Assembly (NCBI GenBank): GCA_965249175.1
Contig: OZ252227.1
Coordinates: 1,240,001-1,304,000, forward strand
Direction of reading: 5' to 3'
DNA from: CAZYFH01 sp965249175
GTDB taxonomy: Bacteria > Acidobacteriota > Vicinamibacteria > Vicinamibacterales > UBA8438
Length of the DNA stretch: 64,000 nt
The position numbers and the translations under genes were made by a program. Under the pieces are notes generated by a model. It had not been told where the DNA came from and made no database searches. It worked only from the letters and a program-made list of their open reading frames with translations. Below are positions 24,212 to 30,609 of this stretch, in pieces (within the stretch, counting starts at the first letter, position 1; every line of letters starts with the position of its first letter).

Positions 24212-25473
24212 TGACGGCCATCTTCGATGACCACGTCCCGTTCGAGCGGCCGCGGATTCTTCAGCTCCCGCGGCCCGACCCGGACAGCGGGCCACAGGCC
24301 TATACGTATGGCCGCGGGCTGGGGGCGTCGGCCCTGGCCGCGATCCCGGCGGCGCATCGCGCGATCGGGCTGCTCGCGTCGACGGTGGCGCGGCTGCCGC
24401 GGACGGCCGCGCGGCTCGAGGACCCCTTCGCCGACGAGTGGACGCCGGTGCTCGATCATCCGGTGACGGCGCTCCTGGAGGCCCCGTCGCGGCGGATGCC
24501 GGACCCGTGGCTCTTCTGGGAGTCGCTGTTTCGGGCGCTCTTCGCGTCGGGGAACGCCTATGCCTGGATTCGTCGCGATCCACGCACCCGACGGCCGGTG
24601 GAGCTCGTGCCGGCCGCGTGTCGCGTGACTCGGTGGGCGCCGGGGCCGGTGGCCCAGTACGACCTCATCTTGCTTGATGGCTTGCGCGGCCTCGGAGAGC
24701 ACATCACGGTACTGGCGCCGGACGTGTTGACGCTCCATGGGCCGGGGTTCGATGGGTTGGAGAGTCCGAGTCCGATCCACTATGCGGCGCGGCAAACGCT
24801 GTCGGTCATGGCGCTGTCCGGGGAGCACCAGCGCGCGCTGCTGAGCGGGGTGAACCTGCGCACGGCGATCACGATTGCCATCGAGTTGCTCAACGTCAAG
24901 TCGATCAACACGGAGCAGATCCAGCAGTTTCAGAATGACCTCAACCAGAGCTACGAGGCGGCGCGGCGCAAGGGCCAAATTCCGGTCTTCCCGCCCGGCT
25001 TTGGGCTCGACACGGTTGGGGGGTTGAGCGCCGCCGATATTCAGTTGATCGAGCTCCTGAAGTATAGCGTCGAGGACGTCGGGCGGGCGTTCGGGGTGCC
25101 GCCGCGCATGCTCGGGCACTTCCACGAGGGCGCGAAGGTGGCGACGACCTTCGAGGGGCATGCGGTGGACTTCGAGCGGTGGTCGATTCAAGAGCACGTC
25201 CAGCGCGTGCAGGCGCAGTTGACGACGAAGCTCGTGTCAGCGGACGACGCTGCCGCGGGGCTGGTCGTGCGGATGCCGGCGGATCGCATTCGCGCGGGCT
25301 CGTGGACCGAGCAGGTCCGCGCGGTGGATCAGGCCGTCGCCAAGGCGGGGGTCATGACGATCAACGAGGGGCGGCGCCTGCTGCGGTTGCCACCTGTGCC
25401 CGACGGCGATCGGCTGCTGCAACCAAAGGGCGCGCCGACGCAGGAGACGGCCACCGAGGAGGACGCGCTATGA
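24211..25473 (+). CDS. Portal protein (HK97 family)
   Basis: 420 residues from ATG 24211. Family features include HRAIGLLASTVARLP, FASGNAYAWIRRD, the LSALSGEHQ-like helix region, FQNDLNQSYEAARRKG and GVPPRMLGH. It forms the dodecameric DNA entry ring. The operon continues with two zinc proteins before the transposon insertion. Confidence 0.92.
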   Translation: MTAIFDDHVPFERPRILQLPRPDPDSGPQAYTYGRGLGASALAAIPAAHRAIGLLASTVARLPRTAARLEDPFADEWTPVLDHPVTALLEAPSRRMPDPWLFWESLFRALFASGNAYAWIRRDPRTRRPVELVPAACRVTRWAPGPVAQYDLILLDGLRGLGEHITVLAPDVLTLHGPGFDGLESPSPIHYAARQTLSVMALSGEHQRALLSGVNLRTAITIAIELLNVKSINTEQIQQFQNDLNQSYEAARRKGQIPVFPPGFGLDTVGGLSAADIQLIELLKYSVEDVGRAFGVPPRMLGHFHEGAKVATTFEGHAVDFERWSIQEHVQRVQAQLTTKLVSADDAAAGLVVRMPADRIRAGSWTEQVRAVDQAVAKAGVMTINEGRRLLRLPPVPDGDRLLQPKGAPTQETATEEDAL

Positions 25474-25754
25474 CGACGCACGAAACGCGGCGCATTGACC
25501 TCGAAGACGTGACGGTGGTCGAGCTGGCGTGCACGAGCTGCCGCACGGCGATCACGATTCACCTGAGCACCTGGTCCTCGGGCTTCCCGGCGCGGTGTCC
25601 GAACTGCGACGTCGACTGGTATCTGCAGACCGGGCGCGTCACCGCCCTGCGGCGGTTGTGCGATGAACTCCGAACGGTCCAACGCGACGCGGACCGGGCG
25701 TATCACGTGCGGCTCGTCTTCGAGCGGCCGACAGCGAAGGGAGGCCGCGAATGA
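25470..25754 (+). CDS. Zinc-ribbon protein, paralogue 1
   Basis: 94 residues from ATG 25470. Cysteine pairs CTSC and CPNC frame an ITIHLSTWSSGFPARC strand pair. It resembles the next gene (DVTVVELACTSC versus DITSLMIECTAC), so the two arose by duplication. Unknown role in head assembly or regulation. Confidence 0.65.
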   Translation: MTTHETRRIDLEDVTVVELACTSCRTAITIHLSTWSSGFPARCPNCDVDWYLQTGRVTALRRLCDELRTVQRDADRAYHVRLVFERPTAKGGRE

Positions 25755-26041
25755 CGGCGGAGACCCTGTACACGTTCACGGCGGCTGACATCACGTCGCT
25801 GATGATCGAATGCACGGCGTGCGGGCACGGGATCGTGATCACCAACCTGGAGACGTTCCCACGGCAGCCGGGAGCACTCCGGTGTCCAGGCTGCGACCGG
25901 GAATGGTGGCGGGTGCGCGACGGCGGGCCGCCCGTGCCGGAGCGCCGGTTGATTGAGGCGTTACTGGAGATCCGCCAGCGGGTCGGGTCCCCGCCGGCCA
26001 CCGTCAAGCTGCTCGTCTCGACGGAGCGCACGAGCGCATGA
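25751..26041 (+). CDS. Zinc-ribbon protein, paralogue 2
   Basis: 96 residues from ATG 25751. CTAC and CPGC pairs, LETFPRQPGALRC and a C-terminal helix (LIEALLEIRQRV). Paralogue of 25470-25754 with four-base overlaps on both sides. Confidence 0.65.
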   Translation: MTAETLYTFTAADITSLMIECTACGHGIVITNLETFPRQPGALRCPGCDREWWRVRDGGPPVPERRLIEALLEIRQRVGSPPATVKLLVSTERTSA

Positions 26042-26211
26042 CGCCGACTGAGTTTCGGGACACCCGTCTCGCCCTTGGACTCTCGACGGAGCAACTCGCC
26101 GAGCAGCTGCACGTGGACCCCCGGACCGTCAGGCGCTGGCAGGATGGCAGCCAGCCGGTTCCGGGGCCGGTCGCGGTGGCGATGGCCTTCCTCCTCCGGC
26201 AGGTGTGGTAG
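26038..26211 (+). CDS. Small XRE-type regulator, 57 aa
   Basis: From ATG 26038. FRDTRLALGLSTEQLAEQLH and VDPRTVRRWQDG form a helix-turn-helix. Its stop codon (26209-26211) lies inside an IS1-like end (26207-26220), so the original C-terminus may have been replaced by the insertion. Confidence 0.65.
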   Translation: MTPTEFRDTRLALGLSTEQLAEQLHVDPRTVRRWQDGSQPVPGPVAVAMAFLLRQVW

Positions 26212-26220
26212 TGTCTGAAT
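26207..26220. repeat. IS1-like terminal repeat half-site, left edge of the nested insertion
   Basis: GGTAGTGTCTGAAT shares its first ten bases with the intact transposon end at 27335. It marks where phage head-operon coding stops. No target duplication pairs it with the right edge at 30408. The stretch from here to 26401 has no convincing gene; one frame ends ALTDDLLATARV-stop without a start. Confidence 0.5.
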
Positions 26221-26401
26221 CTTGCGTTGACGGCCACTTCACTGGATGCGCTCAAGTCCATGATCGATGAACTGGAGCTGCTTCGACGCGGCTCCGCCCT
26301 TGCCGGAGAACCGCTCAACGCGCTGCCTGGAGCTGATACGAGCCGCCAAGGCTCTGACAGACGACTTGCTGGCCACGGCTCGCGTGTAGCATACTTGAAG
26401 C

Positions 26402-26635
26402 ATGCGTAGACGCCTAAACACGCAGCCGGCCGAGCCAGAGCCTGCCGATGTCGAAAGCGTCGTAGCGTTTCCGACACGAGCCCGAATGAAGAACCCGGCC
26501 GCCGTCGCCCTCGGGAAACTCGGTGGTTCAAAGGGCGGCACGATTCGGGCTGAGAAATTGTCACCTGAGCGGAGAAGAGAAATTGCCCAACGGGCTGCGC
26601 GGGCCCGTTGGGCGAAGGAACGAAACGAAACGTAA
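26402..26635 (+). CDS. KGG/ARW small basic protein 1
   Basis: 77 residues from ATG 26402. The C-terminal module NPAAVALGKLGGSKGG, LSPERRREIAQRAARARW is shared with 29691-29996 and 30000-30344. Highly basic and glycine-turned, often labelled histone-like; probably binds nucleic acid. It points inward from the nearby element end. Confidence 0.65.
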   Translation: MRRRLNTQPAEPEPADVESVVAFPTRARMKNPAAVALGKLGGSKGGTIRAEKLSPERRREIAQRAARARWAKERNET

Positions 26636-26649
26636 GGTCGGCGCGAAGG

Positions 26650-26778
26650 TTACGACTTCACGCCGTGAAGGTCGCAGCTAGCTGATATTGGGATTTCGAT
26701 CACGATGGTTTCATCGCCGACTCGAATCGTGATGGTGACCGTCTTGACCGATGCCCTGACGACTAGGGTCCTGAGCAC
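26650..26778 (-). CDS. Tiny protein, 42 aa (hypothetical)
   Basis: GTG 26778 has a perfect GGAAGGAGGT 7 nt upstream. The product is a beta hairpin-like chain (KTVTITIRVGDETIVIEIPI). It follows another tiny gene on the same strand with a hairpin between them. Supported by the ribosome-binding site and composition; function unknown. Confidence 0.5.
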   Translation of the reverse strand: MLRTLVVRASVKTVTITIRVGDETIVIEIPISASCDLHGVKS

Positions 26779-26795
26779 ATATACACCTCCTTCCT

Positions 26796-26822
26796 GGTGC
26801 GCCGTTCTGCGAGCGGCGCACC
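26796..26822. other. 9-bp perfect hairpin between two tiny genes
   Basis: GGTGCGCCG, a 9-nt loop and CGGCGCACC. It follows the stop of the gene at 26824-26946 in transcription order. There is no U-run, so it may stabilise or attenuate rather than terminate. Confidence 0.5.
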
Positions 26823-26823
26823 G

Positions 26824-26946
26824 TTATTTCGCAGAATCCTCGATCTCGATCTTCAGGCCGCCCTCTCCATCGTTCTCGTAGATTAGGTCGAAGATCATGT
26901 TGGCCGCCTGGAGCCATTTATAGCGATCCAGCGTGGCCCAGGACAT
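26824..26946 (-). CDS. Tiny acidic protein, 40 aa (hypothetical)
   Basis: ATG 26946 behind AGGAAGTG. Reads MSWATLDRYKWLQAANMIFD and ends in an acidic tail. It forms a small operon with 26650-26778. Confidence 0.5.
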   Translation of the reverse strand: MSWATLDRYKWLQAANMIFDLIYENDGEGGLKIEIEDSAK

Positions 26947-27048
26947 GGCTACACTTCCTGTTTTACACTCTCGTGTGAGGATTAAAAACAGGAAGTGACT
27001 TCGCCGTCTGGTTCGGCCATCACTCCCCGGCTGGAAAGGAACGGCACC

Positions 27049-27234
27049 GTGAGCGCAGAAAGACACGTCGTCGATGATCCCCTCAGTGTTCGTGCTCGAC
27101 TTCGAGAACTCGGCCTTGAGGCAACTGACCTGACCGGGTCGCTGCTTGACGGCGCGAGCGCGATGGCGCTTTGCACTGGCAACCATCCTCCGATCTCTAC
27201 AGCGAAGATGTTGATGCGTTGGTATTCGGGCTAA
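27049..27234 (+). CDS. Small protein, 61 aa (hypothetical)
   Basis: GTG 27049 behind GGAAAGGAAC. A helical N-terminal part (VRARLRELGLEATDLTGSLL) suggests a short DNA-binding or regulatory protein, divergent from the tiny-gene operon. No family recognised. 27235-27326 holds the displaced 3' end of the KGG/ARW gene 3 (see 30000-30344). Confidence 0.4.
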   Translation: MSAERHVVDDPLSVRARLRELGLEATDLTGSLLDGASAMALCTGNHPPISTAKMLMRWYSG

Positions 27235-27326
27235 GCATGGTTAAGGTCAAAGCCGGCGGGCGGTCACTACCGAATGCCAAGGCGGACGACCTTAGGCGCA
27301 CATTCAAGGTTTATTCGTCGTCGTGA

Positions 27327-27334
27327 GGAACTGA
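27327..27334. repeat. 8-bp target-site duplication, left copy
   Basis: GGAACTGA, repeated at 30061-30068 directly outside the right terminal repeat. It shows that 27335-30060 moved as one unit. Confidence 0.9.
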
Positions 27335-27349
27335 GGTAGTGTCTCAGTT

Positions 27350-28177
27350 TCAGCGGTCCAGCAGTCCGACTAATTCTTCTAGCTCCCAGACGTGATCGGC
27401 CAGACCTGCCTCGATGGCCGGCGTGACCCGCAGGCTCTTGTGAATCCGGCACCAGTTGTAGTGCGTGTAGTGGATGGCGACCGCGTGCGCGTGATTCTCG
27501 ACCTTCTTGCTGAAGCCGTTTGACAGCCGCGTGAACCGGCGCGAGCCCATCCTGAGCGTAAGATTCGACCGCTCGATGTAGCTGGTGCTGATGTGCTTCG
27601 GGTTCGGATTGCCAGTGACAGTCCGTGCCTTGCACCCCAGGCACTTGGCCGGGCTGTACCGCTTCTCCATCTCCGGGTCCGCACCGTAGAGCTTGGTCAA
27701 CGTGGCGTAGTCGATCTGCTCGTTGAACGCGCTCTCAACGGCTTCGATGTACGGCCTGTGGCCATCCGTGGTCAACTGGACGCGGGTCACGATCCTGTCG
27801 GCGACGTCGTGCATGAACGTGTAGGCCGCGCCGAGGTCGCGGGTGCCCACCAGCCAGGACGGGATGAGCTTGGTGTCCGCGTCGATGGCGACCCACGTCC
27901 ACACATCGCCAGCCCAGTCAGGCGCGGCCTTCGCGTGCTCGACGTTCTTGGCCTTGGCGTAGCAGAACGCCCAAATCTCGTCACACTGAATCCGCCGGCA
28001 GCGCAGGCCCCGTACCGTTTCGTCGTGGAACTGGGCGCAGGCGGTCCCAAGGTCAACCAACAGCTTGGTCACCGTGTTGATCGACACGTCGGCCATTCGG
28101 CTTGTGGCCCGAAGGCTGTTGCCCTCGACCATTGCCGAGACGATCTGGACCCGCTTGGCCGTGCTCAGCTTGTTCAC
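27350..28177 (-). CDS. IS1-family-like DDE transposase
   Basis: 275 residues from GTG 28177. An N-terminal helix-turn-helix (GNSLRATSRMADVSINTVTK) precedes a DDE domain: CDEIWAF, TTDGHRPY and STSYIERSNLTLRM supply the acidic residues. CLGCKARTVTGNPNPKHIS and KKVENHAHAVAIHYTHYNW are typical of this acidobacterial/planctomycete IS1-like branch. Its promoter (TTGACA-17-CATAAT) places the transcript start at about the GTG, so it is probably leaderless. The stop lies inside the left terminal repeat. Confidence 0.88.
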   Translation of the reverse strand: MNKLSTAKRVQIVSAMVEGNSLRATSRMADVSINTVTKLLVDLGTACAQFHDETVRGLRCRRIQCDEIWAFCYAKAKNVEHAKAAPDWAGDVWTWVAIDADTKLIPSWLVGTRDLGAAYTFMHDVADRIVTRVQLTTDGHRPYIEAVESAFNEQIDYATLTKLYGADPEMEKRYSPAKCLGCKARTVTGNPNPKHISTSYIERSNLTLRMGSRRFTRLSNGFSKKVENHAHAVAIHYTHYNWCRIHKSLRVTPAIEAGLADHVWELEELVGLLDR

Positions 28178-28184
28178 GATAAGT

Positions 28185-28213
28185 ATTATGCGTGAGCGGT
28201 TACGCATTGTCAA
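28185..28213 (-). promoter_or_regulatory. Transposase promoter
   Basis: Minus-strand TTGACA (28208-28213), 17-bp spacer, CATAAT (28185-28190). Predicted start is at or beside GTG 28177. Confidence 0.75.
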
Positions 28214-28229
28214 GCATGAAACCAAACAT

Positions 28230-28284
28230 AGATCAAACACCTGCCGGGGCAGGATCCACTCACGCTGGAGTGGATGTTTGATCT
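28230..28284. other. Perfect three-way (cloverleaf) inverted-repeat structure
   Basis: Outer stem AGATCAAACA/TGTTTGATCT (10 bp) encloses CCTGCC-GG-GGCAGG, one unpaired A, and TCCACTC-ACGCTG-GAGTGGA. Apart from the loops and the one A, every base of the 55 is paired. It lies 17 bp upstream of the transposase -35 and can fold as DNA cruciform or as RNA on either strand. Confidence 0.85.
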
Positions 28285-28393
28285 TTGCTGCGCTGCTTGC
28301 TAGACTAGGGAAAGGTTGCTGATGACCCGGTCAATCTGACAGGACAGCCGGGCCACCAGCGAGGCGGGAAGGAGGTGCCCCTTGAAAGGCTAA

Positions 28394-28430
28394 CGCCCTT
28401 CGGGGCGAGGGGGCGGAGAAATCCGCCCCC
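28394..28430 (+). other. Two tetraloop hairpins in the leader of the HTH gene
   Basis: CGCCC-TTCG-GGGCG (28394-28407) and GGGGGCGGA-GAAA-TCCGCCCCC (28409-28430). UUCG and GAAA are the most stable RNA tetraloops, which favours an RNA role on the plus strand. A further CCCGG/CCGGG pairing (28326-28330 with 28348-28352) may belong. 28285-28479 holds no gene. Confidence 0.6.
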
Positions 28431-28479
28431 TTACGTTCCTACCCTTTTTGCATTTTACAAGACGGAGGCACGAAGCGCA

Positions 28480-28983
28480 ATGAACGCGGAACAGAAGCCC
28501 AACACGCTTGAAGGCGCTCTGGAAGAACTGCGTCGTAGACGGGACAAGCTGGACGTGGCAATCGCAGCGATCGAAGAACTGGTCGGCGGCGGGCAGGGAC
28601 CGACTCAGGCCGCTACACCGCCTGCCGCCGCTCTGTCTGCCAAGCACCTGCCGACTGTGGGAACGCTGCCATCCGACGCCTTTTTCGGTATGAGCATCAC
28701 TGACGCGGTCAGGAAGTACCTTGGGATGGTGCGGGCGAAGCAGTCACCCAGCCAAATCGCGGCGGCGCTAGAACACGGCGGGTTACACAACACCTCCAAG
28801 AACTTCCCCAATACCGTTCGGTCGATTATGGCCAGGAGTGAGCGTGGGGGCGGCGACATTGTTCGGGTCGGCAAGCTGTGGGGCCTTACCGAGTGGTATC
28901 CGGGGATGTCCCGGGCCAAGCGTGGCAAGAATGGTGCGGCCGAGGCATTCACGGAGATCCCACCAGCCGAACAAGCTGAGTAA
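28480..28983 (+). CDS. HARE-HTH-like DNA-binding protein
   Basis: 167 residues from ATG 28480 behind GGAGGCACG. A coiled N-terminus (LEGALEELRRRRDKLDVAIA), a Gly/Pro/Ala linker, then a winged-helix domain at about 70-150: ITDAVRKYLGMVRAKQSPSQ, IAAALEHGGLHNTSKNF and RVGKLWGLTEWYPG. This matches the HB1/ASXL/restriction-endonuclease (HARE) HTH pattern, found fused to nucleases and in RNA-polymerase delta. A cargo gene of the transposon, likely a regulator or targeting factor. Confidence 0.7.
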   Translation: MNAEQKPNTLEGALEELRRRRDKLDVAIAAIEELVGGGQGPTQAATPPAAALSAKHLPTVGTLPSDAFFGMSITDAVRKYLGMVRAKQSPSQIAAALEHGGLHNTSKNFPNTVRSIMARSERGGGDIVRVGKLWGLTEWYPGMSRAKRGKNGAAEAFTEIPPAEQAE

Positions 28984-28990
28984 TCCGACG

Positions 28991-29332
28991 ATGCCCGGCC
29001 AGCGGTCTTCGGAAGAGTTGTGTTTCGAGTGTCGTGCCGTCTCCGGACGGACGGTGAAGCTGTACAAAAACCGCTACTACAGCCACATTCTGCGTGAACA
29101 CCCGGAGTTCGAGCGCGATTATTCATACCCGATCAACGAGATCGAAAGAGCGCTTACCCAAGCCGTCCGGGGGCCAATCCAGGGCAAAGGGCGGGCAGAG
29201 ATGTACTACGGCCCGCACCTGACGCCACTCACCAACCCAGAACCAAATCAGATTTGCGTTGTCGTGAGGCCCGAAAACGGACAGACGGGCTGGTGGGTGG
29301 TTACGGCCTACCCGGTGATGGTGTTAGGGTGA
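28991..29332 (+). CDS. BECR/PBECR-like putative toxin nuclease
   Basis: 113 residues from ATG 28991, 7 nt after the HTH gene. KNRYYSHILREHPEFERD, EIERALTQAVRGP, EMYYGP and QICVVVRPENG...WWVVTAYPV follow the beta-helix-beta plan and conserved His/Asn-rich motif of phage-associated barnase-EndoU-colicin-RelE-like nucleases. The assignment is by motif order only. Its 3' end overlaps the convergent DUF2283 gene by 32 bp, so the two mRNAs are antisense there. Confidence 0.55.
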   Translation: MPGQRSSEELCFECRAVSGRTVKLYKNRYYSHILREHPEFERDYSYPINEIERALTQAVRGPIQGKGRAEMYYGPHLTPLTNPEPNQICVVVRPENGQTGWWVVTAYPVMVLG

Positions 29333-29675
29333 GGCGGTGGCGCAGCGCAGAGAGCGCCTGGGGGCCGTACGTATCCAGCAGGTTCGCAACGAAATCGTGG
29401 GTGACCGCGATTGGTTTCTTCCCGAACAGCGCGGTACAATCGACAACTTCAAGCCCGGCTATTTCGTGCGTGTCCTGGCTAATTCTGATGACAACTCCAG
29501 GCGGCACCTCAACGTTGAGACAGGGCCTCGGCTCTCCAATGTGGCCGATCAGATAATCGAGATCAGCGTCATAGGTGTAGGTCAACGCACCCCCGCCGCC
29601 CCGGCTGGGCCTGAGCCCGAACCAGTGGAGAATCGCGAACGCGGGCCGTTGAAACGCCGAGAGCACACGAGTCAT
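29301..29675 (-). CDS. DUF2283-like protein (putative antitoxin partner)
   Basis: 124 residues from ATG 29675. The core YTYDADLDYLIGHIGEPR, VVIRISQDTHEIAGLEVVD is DUF2283, a small fold usually found next to DUF4258-type or related toxins. Here it faces a BECR-like gene tail-to-tail, which is unusual for a toxin-antitoxin operon. The N-terminal 30 residues are an extra basic/hydrophobic extension. Confidence 0.6.
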   Translation of the reverse strand: MTRVLSAFQRPAFAILHWFGLRPSRGGGGALTYTYDADLDYLIGHIGEPRPCLNVEVPPGVVIRISQDTHEIAGLEVVDCTALFGKKPIAVTHDFVANLLDTYGPQALSALRHRLTLTPSPGRP

Positions 29676-29690
29676 CAATGAAAGTGTCCC

Positions 29691-29996
29691 TTACTCAGAC
29701 CCTGTTTCGTCAATGTGTTTTCGCTGTTTGCTCCAGCGGGCTTGAGCGGCCTTCCTGGCGCTCTCGCTACGCTGCTCCTTGCTCAGCTTATCGGCACGGG
29801 CACGACCGCCCTTGAGCCCCCCCCGACGCCCCAGCAATACCGCCAGTGGATCCTTCCCAGTGCCCTCTGTGGCATCGACAACGGCCTGGAGGGCCGCATA
29901 CGCCGTCTGGTTGGCGTCTGGGGCCTCTACTCTATTTGTTGGACGTTTCCGGGCCGTCTTGGGTTTCGCAGCTTGTTTGCGTGACCGCTTTGGCAC
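29691..29996 (-). CDS. KGG/ARW small basic protein 2
   Basis: 101 residues from GTG 29996, starting MPKRSRKQAAKPKTARKR. The module GRRGGLKGGRARADKLSKEQ, SARKAAQARW matches the other two copies. The GTG is exactly 64 bp from the outer end of the transposon, the same as gene 3 to its own end. Probably a nucleic-acid-binding accessory of the element. Confidence 0.7.
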   Translation of the reverse strand: MPKRSRKQAAKPKTARKRPTNRVEAPDANQTAYAALQAVVDATEGTGKDPLAVLLGRRGGLKGGRARADKLSKEQRSESARKAAQARWSKQRKHIDETGSE

Positions 29997-29999
29997 GCC

Positions 30000-30344
30000 T
30001 CAGCGTGGCACACTCTCAGCGATCCAGCAAGTCGGGGGCTCCTGAAACTGAGACACTACCGGAACTGACTTCCGCCAGCGCGCTGCTGCCGCTTTTTTCG
30101 CGATCTCTCGCCGTTTGCGCGCAGAGAGGCTTTTAGCTCTAGCTGGTCCTCCCTTGGCCCCACCCAGCTTGCCGAGTGCCACGGCTGCCGGGTTCTTGCC
30201 CTCGTCGGGGTTCGGAAGGGGGGAGCCGTCGAGCTGCTCGCCGATGGCCTGCTCGACCACGCGGCGGGCAACGACGGTGAAATCGTGGGGGGCGCCTTCT
30301 TGGGCAGGGGTTCTCTTTTTCGCCTTGCTTGAGCGTTTAGGCAC
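30000..30344 (-). CDS. KGG/ARW small basic protein 3, C-terminus replaced by insertion
   Basis: From GTG 30344 (MPKRSSKAKKR...), with NPAAVALGKLGGAKGG and KKAAAARWRKSVP. The inner transposon entered 3' of the SVP codons. The present frame reads into the terminal repeat (VVSQFQEPP) and stops at 30000, adding about 20 foreign residues. Joining the target duplication to 27326 gives the older ending SVPHDDE-stop. The core module is intact, so it may still function. Confidence 0.75.
   Translation of the reverse strand: MPKRSSKAKKRTPAQEGAPHDFTVVARRVVEQAIGEQLDGSPLPNPDEGKNPAAVALGKLGGAKGGPARAKSLSARKRREIAKKAAAARWRKSVPVVSQFQEPPTCWIAESVPR
30061..30068. repeat. 8-bp target-site duplication, right copy
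   Basis: GGAACTGA, matching 27327-27334. Confidence 0.9.
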
Positions 30345-30389
30345 GCCCCATTATCGCACGGGCCGCCGCCCGGCCCGAGGGCCAGCCGA

Positions 30390-30408
30390 TTCAAACTGAC
30401 CCACTACC
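30390..30408. repeat. IS1-like terminal repeat, right edge of the nested insertion
   Basis: TTCAAACTGACCCACTACC aligns with the intact right end CTGAAACTGAGACACTACC at most positions. It lies 64 bp from the start of KGG/ARW gene 3, marking the end of an older element. 30409-30609 has no recognisable gene before the prohead protease. Confidence 0.65.
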
Positions 30409-30552
30409 TGATTGTGGAGGGTTATGGATGCAGGTTAGGTCGCTCTTACCAAGGTACCAGGCCCCAGGAGCAACCGAACGCGAGCCGGGCACCCTTTTCC
30501 TACCACCCAGCGCGGCGAACGCCTCAGAGGGGCGCTGTGAACCAGCGGACAA

Positions 30553-30568
30553 ATTGCCCTAGGGCAAT
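30553..30568. promoter_or_regulatory. 16-bp perfect palindrome upstream of the prohead protease
   Basis: ATTGCCCTAGGGCAAT, 42 bp before the protease ATG in an otherwise empty stretch. It could be an operator or the remains of one; no promoter is evident beside it. Confidence 0.45.
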
Positions 30569-30609
30569 CTGCCCTTGTCGACGCGGTTGCGATTGTCCAT
30601 GCTGGCGGT

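Larger units (their letters stand above)
27335..30060. mobile_element. IS1-like transposon with cargo (2,726 bp)
   Basis: Perfect 19-bp terminal inverted repeats (GGTAGTGTCTCAGTTTCAG at 27335-27353; its complement at 30042-30060) and an 8-bp target duplication on each side. Contents: a transposase reading toward the left end, a structured intergenic region, a HARE-HTH-like gene, a convergent BECR-like/DUF2283 pair and a KGG/ARW gene reading inward from the right end. Removing it restores the 3' end of KGG/ARW gene 3 (final residues SVPHDDE). Confidence 0.88.

Noticed and set aside
26227..26409. Possible 60-codon gene from a TTG start
   Set aside because: No ribosome-binding site, and coding-like sense switches frame part way (ALTDDLLATARV in another frame); more likely decayed DNA.
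26207..27275. A complete outer element with its right end at the CACTACC near 27275
   Set aside because: Only seven bases match the end consensus, and no target duplication pairs it with 26207.
28316..28396. Possible hammerhead ribozyme (CTGATGA ... GAAA ... TAA)
   Set aside because: The core words are present, but the sequence between CTGATGA and GAAA does not form the required stem II directly adjoining them.
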